Part shown: piece by piece, positions 20,130 through 30,568 of the stretch
Position numbering within the stretch: the stretch's first letter is position 1
How the letters are laid out: each line of letters begins with the position of its first letter
Source of the DNA: Adiantum capillus-veneris
Taxonomy: Eukaryota; Streptophyta; Polypodiopsida; Polypodiales; Pteridaceae
Direction: 5' to 3'
Assembly (NCBI GenBank): GCA_014529385.2
Contig: CM043963.1
Coordinates: 3,535,001 to 3,599,000 of the forward strand
DNA: 64,000 bases
Notes under the pieces: model-generated
Database searches by the model: none
Told to the model about the DNA's origin: nothing
What the model saw: the letters and a program-made list of their open reading frames with translations, nothing else
Made by a program: the position numbers and the translations under genes

Positions 20130-23100
20130 ATGGCTGGATCACAGGACATTGCTCTTTACAATATCAAGAAGCTGGATGGAACCAATTTCCCATTGTGGAA
20201 GAAGCAGATTTGGCACGTGTTGGTACAAAAGAAGCAGATAAAACCTATAAAGCTCAAGGGGATAAAACCAGAAGATATGGACGAAGATGAATGGAGCGAA
20301 ATGGAGGAATTGGCACTTTCTACCATTATGCTGACTTTGGCAGAAAGCGTTTACTTCAATGTAGCAGACCAGATGTCGGCTTATCAAGCATGGTTAAAGC
20401 TGAGTGATCTTTATGAGAAGCAGAGTGCAGCTTCACAGGTATACTGGCTTAAGAAGCTTGTTGACTTGAAGATGAAAGAAGGGACACCTATGTCCAATCA
20501 TCTGAATGAATTCAACACAATCTATAGTCAGTTGTCAGCTCAAGGTGTCAAGTTTGATGAACTTGTTAGAGCTATGTTCCTGTTGATCACATTGCCAGAA
20601 AGTTGGGACACTTTTCGCACAGCTTTGAGTAATTCTGCACCTCCAGATGGTTTGAACATAGCAGGTGTAGAAGGAAGTCTGCTTACTGAAGAAACCAATA
20701 GAAAGACAATGGACAAAGGCAAAGGAACAGCCTTAGTTGTCAGGGGAAGGACCAAAGAAAAGTACAAAGGTGGAAAGAGAAATCAGTCTCGTAGCAAGTC
20801 CCGCAGTGCTAAAGGCAAGAGTGACATAGAATGCTACCATTGTGGCAAGAAGGGTCACATGAAAAGAGACTGCAGAGAATGGAAAGCAGAAAAAGGCAAA
20901 GAGAAAGCTGAAGACCATGGTGAGAAGAACAAGTCCTCAGTGAAGATTCAAGAAATAAATGTGACAAACACTGTTGCAGAGGATGACAGTCTAGTGTCAG
21001 GAGACATCTACTTCTTGAAGAATACAATGGACTCAGCTCTTCTTACAGCATCTGATGGAAATGCACTGAGTGACTGGATTATAGACTCAGGGGCATCACT
21101 TCATGTGTCTCCAAACAAGGAGTGGTTTACTTCTTATGTGACCACTAAAGATCATGTTCGTCTAGGCAATGGGCAGACATGTGAGATCTTAGGTGTTGGA
21201 GATGTTCAATTGAAGTTTCAGAATGACTCTTCTTTCACGCTGAAGAATGTGAGACATGTTCCCGCAATTACAAAGAGTTTGATCAGCACAGGTTTACTTG
21301 ATGATGCTGGCTACGTCACCACTTTTGGACAGAACATGTGGAAGATATTCAAGGGTTCTATGACAGTAGCACATGGAGTAAAGTCTGGAGGACTTTACAT
21401 GATTTATGTATCAAATGTCTCTAAAAATGTAATCAAGGTAACCGAGCAGCCGAACGTTTCTTTGTGGCATAGCCGGTTAGGACATATGTCCAAGAAGGGA
21501 ATGGAAATCTTGTCTCGTTCTGGTTATTTGCTTGGCTTTTCATTTAATGATTTTGAATTCTGTGAACATTGTCTGTATGGTAAGCAAACACAGCAGCCAC
21601 ATAAGCATAGAAGCAGTAGAAGAGATACACAGTTGGCACTTGTTCATAGTGATTTGTGTGGACCTATGCCTAACCTATCTCTAGGGGGAGCTTCTTACTT
21701 TATGACATTTATAGATGATTACTCGAGGAAAGTATGGGTTTACTTTCTCAAGCACAAGGATGAAGCGTTTAGTGTTTTCAAAACGTTTGTGACACTTGTG
21801 GAGAATCAGAGTGGCAAGAAGCATAAATGCTTACGCACTGACAATGGTGGAGAGTATGTTTCAAAGGCCTTTCATGACTTTTGTGAGTCAAAAGGTATAA
21901 AACATGAACTTACTGCTTCTTACAATCCTCCTCAAAATGGTGTTGCTGAGAGGATGAATAGGAGCATACAAGAGAAGGTCAGAAGTATGTTGTCTAATGC
22001 ACAGCTGCCAAATGGGTTTTGGGCTGAAGCTGTATCAACAGCTATATCAACAGCTGTTCATCTTGTAAATAGATCTTCTAGCAAGGTTTTGCAGAAGGAT
22101 TCAATGCCAGAGATGGTATGGTCAGGCAAAATGCCCTCATACAAGCATCTCAGAGTCTTTGGCTGTGAGGCATATACTCACGTTCCAAAGGAATTTAGGA
22201 ACAAACTTGAGCCAAAGAGTAGAAAGTGCATTTTCTAGGCTATGGTAATTCTGGTGAGATGGGGTACAGACTTTGGGATCCCGAATCCAGAAAGGTTGTC
22301 TGCAGCAATGATGTTCACTTTAATGAATCCAAATATCATTCTAAACCAGAGAGGGTTGAGGAGATTAGAAGAGTTGTCTTCCATGAAGATGGACCTGCAC
22401 GTGCAAGACAAAATGTCAGGGCTCAAGAGGAGCAAGGACAGGATAGAGTGGAACCACAAGTTGTGGCTGAGCCTGAGCCACCTATTGTGCGTAGATCTGA
22501 ACGTGTCACGCGACCTCCTGATAGGTTTGTTCCATCTATGAACTATGTCATGTTGACTGATTGCAATGAGCCTTCATGTTACAAGGAAGCAGTGCAAATG
22601 AAGGACTCCGAGAATTGGCAATTGGCCATGCAGTCAGAGATGACAGCTCTGCATAAAAACAAGACATGGAAGCTAGTTAAATTACCATAGGACAAAAAGG
22701 CTCTACCTTGTAAATGGGTTTACAGGTATAAGATCACCGCTCATGATAGTCAGCCAAAGTACAAAGCAAGGCTTGTTGCCAAGGGCTTTAAGCAAGAACA
22801 AGGCATTGACTTTGATGAAGTCTTCTCTCCGGTGGTCAAAATGACTACATTGAGATGCTTTCTTGCATTGGTTGCCATATTAGATTTGGTGTTGCACCAA
22901 ATGGATGTCAAGACAGCGTTCTTGCATGGTGATTTAGATGTGGAAATTTACATGCAGCAGCCAGAAGGGTTTGTTGAGAAAGGCTTGGAAGATTTGGTAT
23001 GCCAGTTGTTAAAGAGTCTTTATGGCTTAAAACAATCACCGAGGGCATGGTACCATAAATTCCACAAGTTTATGCTTTATCAAGGCTACAAACGTAGTGA

Positions 23101-24121
23101 GTTCGATCACTGTCTATATACAAAGAAGGCTAAGGATGGCAGTTGGCTGATCCTTATTTTGTATGTGGATGACATGTTGATTGCTGGCAAGCACTTGGAA
23201 GAAATTTCAGCTTTGAAGTCAAAGATGGCAAAATCGTTTGACATGAAAGACATGGGTGAGGCAAGTCATATACTTGGTATGCGCATTGAGAGAGACAGAT
23301 CAAGGAAGTTGATTTGGTTATCTCAAACAGAGTATATTGACAAGGTTTTGCAACGTTTCAATATGGAGAAGGGAAAGGCATTGAGTGTTCCATTGCCACC
23401 ATATGTGAAACTTAGCAAACAAGATTGTCCTGTGTCTGAGGAAGAACAGGCTGAAATGGATAAGATTCCATATGCATCTGCAGTGGGTAGTTTGATGTAT
23501 GCAATGATTGCTACTCGCCCAGACATTGCATTTGCAGTGGGAGTAGTAAGTCGATACATGTCAAACCCAGGCAAGAAACATTGGGAGGCAGTGAAAGGAA
23601 TATTGAGATACTTGAAAGCTACAAAGAGTATGCGTATATGCTATGGGAGTCAGGAGCTAAGTGTAAAGGGTTTTACAGACTCAGATTATGCAGGTGACTT
23701 AGACAATCGAAGGTCTACGTCAGGGTATGTCTTTACATTGGCTGGTGGAGCAGTATCATGGCGTTCTAGATTACAAGATTGTGTTACTCAGTCTACTACA
23801 GAGGCTGAATATGTTGCAGCATCAGAGGCATGCAAAGATTTAATTTGGCTTAATCGACTAGTAACAGATTTGGGAATCAAAGAAGAGATGCTTGTGTTAT
23901 ATTGTGATAGTCAAAGTGCTATACAATTGGCTCGCAATCCAGTTTATCACTCAAAGACAAAGCATGTGGATGTGAAGTATCATTTCATCAGGGAAATGCT
24001 CGAGGATAAGCAGCTTCAGCTTGTCAAAGTTCACACCACAGAAAATCCTGCTGATCTACTTACAAAAGGACTTCCCTCAGAGAGCTTTGCGCATTTTCGC
24101 AAGCAGTTAGGTGTAGGGTAG
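20130..24121 (+). pseudogene. copia-alpha copy 2 gag-pol polyprotein (two breaks)
   Basis: Nearly complete copia polyprotein from ATG 20130. Gag of UBN2 type; CCHC knuckle CYHCGKKGHMKRDC at about residue 235; protease DSGASLHVS at about 319; GAG-pre-integrase LWHSRLGH near 446; integrase with SDLCGP, TDNGGE and GVAERMN. The first break is a one-base loss in a T run near 22234 that puts TAG at 22236-22238; the next frame resumes at once with GYGNSGEMGYRLWDP. The second is TAG at 22688-22690. From there RT runs with WVYRYKI, QMDVKTAFLHGDL, the catalytic LYVDDML and SLYGLKQSPRAW. RNase H (TDSDYAGD ... STTEAEYVA) follows, ending at 24121. This is the best preserved copy of its family here. Confidence 0.95.
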
Positions 24122-24198
24122 TACATCACTTCTCTACATCTCTTGTATATTAGCTTGTATAGTAGCTTCTCTCACACTTAAAGTACCACATTGGACTT

Positions 24199-24402
24199 TA
24201 AGTGGGAGGTTGTTGGGGTATAAAGCCCAATGTGGTCGCCCACGTAAGTGGGCGGGCCGCCAGGTATGTACACATATTCTTTTGTAAAAACCTAATAAGA
24301 ACTCACTATGCTCTACACATTACAGTAGAGCGAGTTCACCATATCGTCGTGCTCTTCTTCTCGCACTCTCTCTCGCATCGCACTTCCGCTCGTACTCCTT
24401 TA
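24199..24402 (+). repeat. copia-alpha copy 2 polypurine tract and 3' LTR
   Basis: TAAGTGGGAGGT at 24199-24210 is the polypurine tract. The LTR starts TGTTGGGGTATAAAGCCC at 24211 and is about 192 bp, ending CCTTTA where copy 1 has CCTTCA. Sequence beyond 24443 is again B2 reverse transcriptase; the ~40 bp between is unassigned. Confidence 0.88.
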
Positions 24403-24498
24403 GCTCGAGGCACGGAGACTTTGTTTTTGATAGTGATATGATTTAGTGCTCAATAGTCGACACACATACGGTATGTACCATCTTTCTTTTGCACTTAA

Positions 24499-25102
24499 CA
24501 CTAGACTTGTAATGAGCCACAAAAGTGGCTAGAAGCCACAAAAATGGCTCACATCAGGATTCTAGTAAACGAAACATAACTTCTGCATATGACATCAAAA
24601 TTTCATAAAACTTCTTAAATATGGGTTCAAGATATGAAAAATGTTTGTAAATACACAATTTACATGAAAATCTCAAAATAATTTTTTTAAACTTTTCTAA
24701 AATTAGTAAATTTTAATAAAACTACACTTCAACACTTAACTTGGAGAAGTAAAAAATGTCGGCAGTCTTTGTATATGAGTTAAAAAAGCTTGGTACATCT
24801 ATCACATACCTATTGAGGAAATTTTCAAAGAAGTTTGGGCCTGCTTGGCAATGATTTGATTTACTTTCAAAAGAAAATATAAAATTTTTGTCCATCCGCA
24901 CAAATTAGTTGTAGAAGATGGCAATGGAAAGACACCTTAAGACCTTCATTTAGCTCTGTACTACTTTTTATCAACTCATATTGAGTGTTTGTCATAATTC
25001 CCTGAAACCATTTTCTATTTAGATAACTAACATAGTGTTAAGAAATTTTTTACAAAAGTCTCAAAAAGCCACAAAAGTGGCTGATTTTTTACAGGACCAG
25101 TG
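24499..25102. mobile_element. 604-bp MITE with TTAA flanks and subterminal hairpins
   Basis: Inserted in the B2 RT start, which is continuous in B1. Ends are inverted repeats: CACTAGACTTGTAATGAGCC on the left and CACTGGTCCTGTAAAAAATC on the complement of the right. Both sides are bounded by TTAA (24495-24498 and 25103-25106), which fits a TTAA target duplication, or TA with ACACT ends. Close to both ends sit hairpin-forming AGCCAC-AAAA-GTGGCT motifs, twice on the left (one imperfect) and once on the right. No coding capacity. Confidence 0.75.
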
Positions 25103-25106
25103 TTAA

Positions 25107-27312
25107 AGGACTGGATAACAAAAGGGAGAGGAGCTAGGCCTCACTATCCCTTTTTCTACCAATTCTTGTACTTGCCTCATGATCTCCTCTTATTGAGCTT
25201 GAGAAAATCGATAAGGAGGCTTGTTAGGTGGTGAGCTTCCTGGAAGGAACTCAATGCAATGGTCATCATCCCCTCGTTTTGGAGGTAAGTCCATAGGGAT
25301 ATCATGGATGAACACATCTTGGAATCCTTTTAGAAAATTAGACAAGTCTAACTCTTCTTGATTCCTACCATTTACATTTGATGAAACATTAGGATCTTTT
25401 AGGGACTCTTTGACAAAAATCATGTACGTAGAAACTGAGCTCTTCATTGATTTATTAAAAGCAGGAGGATTTACAAGTGGTATAGTACGACCACACTCAC
25501 TAGCATCTATATACATGTTCTTTCCCTTGTAGGTGAAGTAGATTCTCCTTTCGGGGAACTTCATGTTGGCAGCCATGCGATCAAACCATGGTGCCCCTAG
25601 GATAGCATCCTCATGTTGGAGAGGAGAGATGAAAAAGTCTTCTTTGTCGACATAGCTTTGGACAGGAAGCCTCAAATTCCCAATCAAGGGACTAATGGAG
25701 GCTTGCTGTCTCTTGTCAGCCGTCACAGTATCTCCCCTCAAAGGCTTGAATGCCCAACTTGGTGGCCAATTCCGTTGATATGAAGTTGTGAGTAGATCCA
25801 GGGTCAAACAAGATGAAGGCATCATGCTCCCTTACCTTTCCCCAAGCATAGGAGAGAGATGATCCTTTGCAATGAGCATCCTCTTTTGGAGCTTTGATGG
25901 TGGAAGCCCTAGGAGTCTCACTGCGAACATTTTTCTTGGGGCAAGAACGATAGCCATGTCCTTGCTACCCACGCTTAAAACACTATGATGGTACTTGTGA
26001 AAAGCTTCAAGCTCTTCAAGAGAGGTTTTGTTTTTGCCTTTGTAAACTCCCTTCTCCTTGGACCGATTGTTATTGTTGTTGTTGTTGGAAGTGCCTTGGT
26101 AACAATTTTGGGCATTGGTTTTCCCCTTTGCATCAATTTTGTCTTTGTTTTCCATGGGCTTGACATTCCGTCTAGCCCCTTGTTGGAAATTGATGCGTGA
26201 ATCAACCATGGTGTGATGGATTACTTCGGTGATATAACCAGGCCGTTGAGAGTTGACGTATTCGGCCATCTCTTCAGGTAATCCTGCATAAAATTGTTGC
26301 TTTTGCTTGACGAAGTCTATCTTTTAAAAGACAATAGACTTGAGATGTAAATCCCAAAACTTGTCTACATATTTGTGGATAGACTCATGAGAGAGAAGCT
26401 TCAAACTGCTCCATTCGGTAAGCACTTTGTCGTTTGCATCGCTTGCAAGAAATTGCTTCATGATGGAAACTCGTAGAGTTTTCTATGTCTTTGGGGCTTC
26501 GCCGTTGCCCACGAAGGCTAGCCCACCATTGACGAGCCAATTTTTGGAAGTGCATAGCTACATGGTGTAGCTTGGAGAAGTCCGTGAATTCCTTCTCCAA
26601 AGGACGCATCAAATTGCTAGATGAAGGCCAACACTTTGTCAGTAGCACCAAAGGTGCCAACATCGGTGACAAAAGAATTACTCTTTCCTCCCTCTTTGAA
26701 CCTCTTGAGCTTTTGTGACCTTTGCAATGTAGGGTATGATTTGCGATGTCATCCCCTCTTGTATTCTCTAGGAGAATAGCCATAGATTTTGTCGGAAGAG
26801 GAGGAAGGTGAAGAAGAAGGAGAAGAGGGTGACCTCTTTCTTGCCCTTTTCTTCCTTTGTTTCCTGTCTTCCCTTTCGGAGTGACGAGGAGGACTGTGGG
26901 TTGAACGTTTCCTCTTGAGAGGAGTTGGCAATCGTCTAGACCACCATCTTCATGGAGCCACATCTTCAGAGGAACTTAAAGTTTCATTGTTTTCTTGCTC
27001 TTTGGATTCCTCCTAACGTATGGGAGAGAGTCTTCTTTTGGGAGTCTCTTCAAGAGGCCTTCCAAGCTCTCTCTCCTGTTGGAGAGGAAGGGAAATCCCA
27101 TAAGCGCGAAGTTGTTGAGTAACTTCGGCTTGCAAGGCAGGGTTGCCCATAGCTTGCTGCAACCTAGGAACAAGATAATTAACAAACATGAGGGCAACAT
27201 CATTAGCACCTTTATGTGCAAAATCAAAGCTATCAATGTTCATGCTACTCTCTTGGTTATTGTTAGTCATGTTAACAAAATTTGTGTACTTACTTAGTGT
27301 ATGATTTGGCAA
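25107..27312 (-). pseudogene. B2 Gag, protease and start of reverse transcriptase
   Basis: On the minus strand, gag starts near 27312 (MPNHTLSKYTNF) and reads through the site that is a stop in B1 (12371). It contains the same Arg/Ser-rich region (about 26931-26760), the capsid domain (AMHFQKLARQWWASLRG) and the Asn-rich linker. The zinc knuckle is damaged at about 25980 by a changed Cys and a shift. The protease again has DPGS, with IIGAPWFDRM-like LGAPWFDRM. At least four frameshifts split the frame. The pol part extends to the MITE and resumes at 24498-24443 with the first RT block. Confidence 0.88.
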
Positions 27313-27865
27313 TTCAAAACCTTAGTTGCTACTCCTCTTAGCCTTTGAAAATTGGCACTTAAGTATCTACACCCATGACTCGAAGTGGTTAATTATAGAG
27401 AGTAGTGGAGTGGGTCTAATATTGCAGAATTGTCGAGGGCTAGCTTCTTTTGGGCTTCTTATGACTCAATAATGGTAAAGCCGTAGGCAAGTCTAAAAAT
27501 ACCCCATTATTAAGTCCAAAGCTCCTGAGGTGTGCACCATATTCGACATAGTGGACTCAACAAAACCGATGATAGATCCCAATCCCACTTACCCTAATAT
27601 AATTAACAAAATCAACCATTAGGTCTCCCCAATCTCAGAAAAATAAAAATTCTTTCAAAACATATTAAGGGCATAAGTGAAGGGTGAGTTTAGGAAATGA
27701 AAAGACAGATGAAGGTGGAAAGTCAAAAGACGAATGAAGGTGGAAAGTCAAAAGACAAACGAAGATGGAAAGTCAAAGACCTTTTGTGTCCATATAATAT
27801 GTGTTTCTCTGCTCTTTCATTTTTCCTTTAGTGTTTTCTTCTAAGTTCTCTTTCGCGTTTTCCTT

Positions 27866-27918
<53 letters not shown>

Positions 27919-28489
27919 GAGCTCTCAATGTTGTATTCATCTTTCTTAGGTAATATTGTTGCAAATCTATGTGCTTCGTCATTGCATCTCATTACGTGCT
28001 ATAGATTAGCACATACTGTTTCTTGTTTTTGAGTGGAATCTTTGAATTAGGAGCACCTTTTAATTTTTTTCTTATGTAATATTGTTGCAAATCTATGTGC
28101 TTCATCATTGCCTATCGTTACGTGTTAATATATCTATAGATTAACGCATCACTTTTCTTGTTTTTGAGTGGAATCTTTGAATTAGAAGCACCTTTTAATT
28201 TTTTTGAAGCCATTAAGGAATACCATCTATAGGCTACTTAAGGACCTATCTTATAAGCAAGAAAAGAGAAACCAAATGCTTCGATACCAATGTAATGGAA
28301 ATGGCTCATTAACTTTGAGAGTAGTGAAAATTAGAGAAAGTACTTTTAGGAAATTACTTTGAGAGCATAGCGGGTGAACTTAATTGATGGTAGAAACATA
28401 AAGAGAGACTTGTTACAAAAGCATTTATAGGCTACTTAAGGACCTATCTTATTAAGCAACAAAAGAGAAACCAAATGCTTCGATACCAA
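27313..28489 (-). other. B2 leader with insertion, and a duplicated leader-LTR junction
   Basis: 27313-27614 and 28227-28277 are the B leader. A primer-binding site complement (GCTTCGATACCAA) lies at 28278-28290, followed by ~115 bp of LTR 3' end (28291-28408). Then comes a second leader piece with its own primer-binding site (28477-28489), and then the complete LTR. The junction between LTR and internal region is therefore present twice in tandem, a scar of slippage or unequal exchange. Confidence 0.75.
27620..28221. mobile_element. 602-bp unclassified insertion in B2 leader with 5-bp target duplication
   Basis: Flanked by ACCAT on both sides (27615-27619 and 28222-28226), while B1 is uninterrupted at this site. 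The insert starts TAGGTCTCC and ends AAGGAAT, so it lacks TG...CA LTR ends and obvious TIRs. Inside are three ~27-bp GGTGGAAAGTCAAAAGAC-type repeats (27705-27780), a (CT)n run at about 27868-27915 and a ~130-bp tandem duplication (about 27948-28203). No ORF of note. Confidence 0.6.
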
Positions 28490-29228
28490 TGTAATGGAAA
28501 CGGCTTATTAACTTTGAGAGTAGCGAAAATTAGAGAAAGTACTTTTAGGAAATTACTTTGAGAGCATAGAGGGTGAACTTAATTGATGGTAGCAACATAA
28601 ACATAGCATTTAGTTAACTTGGCATGAACAATACTTTTGCAAGAGAGAGAGAGTTTAGAGAACATGACGACAGTTGAGGATCGGATTTATGTGGAGCCGG
28701 TCCCCCCTCCAATAGGCGTTTGTATTATAGTTTCTCCCATCAAGAGAGACTTGTTATTACAGTACAATCTTTGTGTTCATTGTGACCTGGGTGATGCAAT
28801 GAAGATGGAAAGATTCATGCATCACGAGCATAACATAAACTTTGTGGAAAGCATTAACTATCCAAAGCCTCAGTCCCAAGACCTCAAACACCTTTGAAGG
28901 TCGAGAGAGCTAGCAGGGAATGAGGGTAGGGAAGAGGAAGAAGAAACATTTCATAGAAGAAAGAACTAGTTCCTCACTTATCATCACTCTTCTTGCTAGC
29001 ATACATAATAGCATACTAATGAGGATGGAGAAAAAGGCAAGCTTAAGCAGTGAAGCATGGATCTTGGTTGGATTTGCATTCCAACGCCAAGAGTGTTGGT
29101 GTAGGCACTCAACCTCTCTACTTGCTTGGAGAAGGAGAGGGAGCTCTACTTGCTTGGTGTAGGCTCTCAACCTCTCTACTTGCTTGGAGAAGGAGAGGGA
29201 GCTCTTGCACTTTCCACAATACGCAATG

Positions 29229-29277
<49 letters not shown>

Positions 29278-30175
29278 CAGAGTATACCCCACAAGCATGC
29301 CCCTAGCTTCCTTGGTCGACCCCCCCTTGTAGCTCATGCTTGAAGCTCATTGGACTCCTCTAGGCCTAGCCAATCACAAGCACGAGGCATTACAAGCAAC
29401 AAGGGTAGTCTTGGGAGAAGTGTCACCCTTTCCCTTTGAGAGAGAAGACTTGATAAATGTAAAAACAATTAATTAATTATCCTAAATTATCATTGGATCC
29501 CTTGGGTGGCCAACCAATAGGCTTTAGGCACACCATGAGAGCAACATGAGGAGGAACTTGACAAGTGTCCTAAATACTTTGTTTGTACCAAGCTTACCCT
29601 ATGTGAGGGTGTGTGTGTTCTATCTCTATCCCCCTCTTGTAGGGCTCGCCCCCTCTTGTAGAGATAGACCTTGACTTTTGCACACCTTACCTCAAGCACC
29701 TTAGTCAGCAAGCATGACAAAGAACCTCAAGCTTGGGTGGTGTTCCCACAAGCACCTCAAGCTCCCTAGTCGGCAAGCATGACAAGCACCTCAAGCACCT
29801 TAGTGAGCAAGCACGACAAGCACCTCAAGCACCTTGGTCATCAAGCACGACAAGCCCCTCAAGCACCTTAAGCTTGGGCCGAGGCTCCCACCTCAAGCTC
29901 AGTCCTAGCTTACCTAAGGTCAAAGGGCTTTTTAACACTAAGCTTTGGAGGTCTTTAATGATGCTAACCCTAAGGTCTTTTAAGCTCCATTGGCTAGCCT
30001 TGTTCTTTGTAAGACCATCTCTCATTTGGACCCCTTTACCATTGGCCCTGTGTTGAGATAGATCTGAAAGCACATGTCTATATTCTAACCCTTGTTCTTG
30101 TTTATTCTCCCACATTAAATGATCAATTAATATGAGAAAATCATTTGGGTTGGTTAGATATTAGATTTTATGACA
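28490..30175 (-). repeat. Complete B-family LTR shared by B2 and B3
   Basis: 1686 bp. On the minus strand it starts TGTCATAAAATC at 30175 and ends ATTACA at 28490. Upstream (30176 on) is the polypurine tract AAGAGAGAGGTAA of B3; downstream is the primer-binding site of B2. So one LTR serves as 3' LTR of B3 and 5' LTR of B2. It includes the minisatellite (about 29690-29880), a GT repeat (about 29231-29276) and a duplicated block around 29100-29200 (TAGGCACTCAACCTCTCTAC and TAGGCTCTCAACCTCTCTAC). Confidence 0.9.
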
Positions 30176-30568
30176 TTACCTCTCTCTTGAAATCATAGTC
30201 ATCCTCGACTATGAAGTGGAAGAGATAAAGCATTAGTCATTAGTCAATTTTTCTTAGCGGGTAGAGGATCCCTTTTTACCCTATGACATCTTTCCAAGAT
30301 GGATGACTAATCCATTTGGTGCTTCAGAGACATAGCTGCCACAAGCATGTCTGCTCTTTAGTCCATTTCATTCTCCCAAGTAGAGTGACAAATTGTACTT
30401 GGTGTTTGAGAGACGTCGTCATCACAAACATGATTCCAAGTATGCATACTATTTAAGTTTGTGCACAATGAAGAAAAGAACTAGTCTTATAAGACAAAAA
30501 CATTGGTCATTTAAAAACAAATTGTACATTTGCTTACTCTAATGTAGCATTGTAAGCATTCACAAGGT

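Larger units (their letters stand above)
19165..24402 (+). mobile_element. Ty1/copia element, family copia-alpha copy 2 (lacks 5' LTR)
   Basis: Plus-strand element inside B2. It has the leader (from about 19165, GGGCTCGGTG), the complete gag-pol region and a 3' LTR at 24211-24402. The 5' LTR and primer-binding site are absent: the leader begins about 125 bp inside the internal region and joins B2 integrase directly. Because ~1.6 kb of B2 is also missing at this site, the left junction is a deletion or recombination product, not the original insertion end. Confidence 0.92.
16474..28489 (-). mobile_element. Chromovirus family B, copy B2, interrupted by four insertions
   Basis: Minus-strand element. 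From high to low coordinates: LTR 28490-30175, primer-binding site, leader, gag-protease to the start of RT (27312-24443), a gap, integrase core to chromodomain (19162-18300), 3' untranslated region, polypurine tract and truncated 3' LTR. Most of RT, RNase H and the N-terminal half of integrase, roughly 1.6 kb in B1, are absent where copia-alpha copy 2 sits. Further inserts are at 17019-18106, 24499-25102 and 27620-28221. Confidence 0.9.

Noticed and set aside
24243-24263. GCCCACGTAAGTGGGC palindrome as a regulatory operator
   Set aside because: Lies in the copia-alpha LTR and is altered in copy 1; more likely LTR composition, no independent support.
29222-29332. Cys-Val repeat protein
   Set aside because: Artefact of the GT microsatellite in the B LTR.
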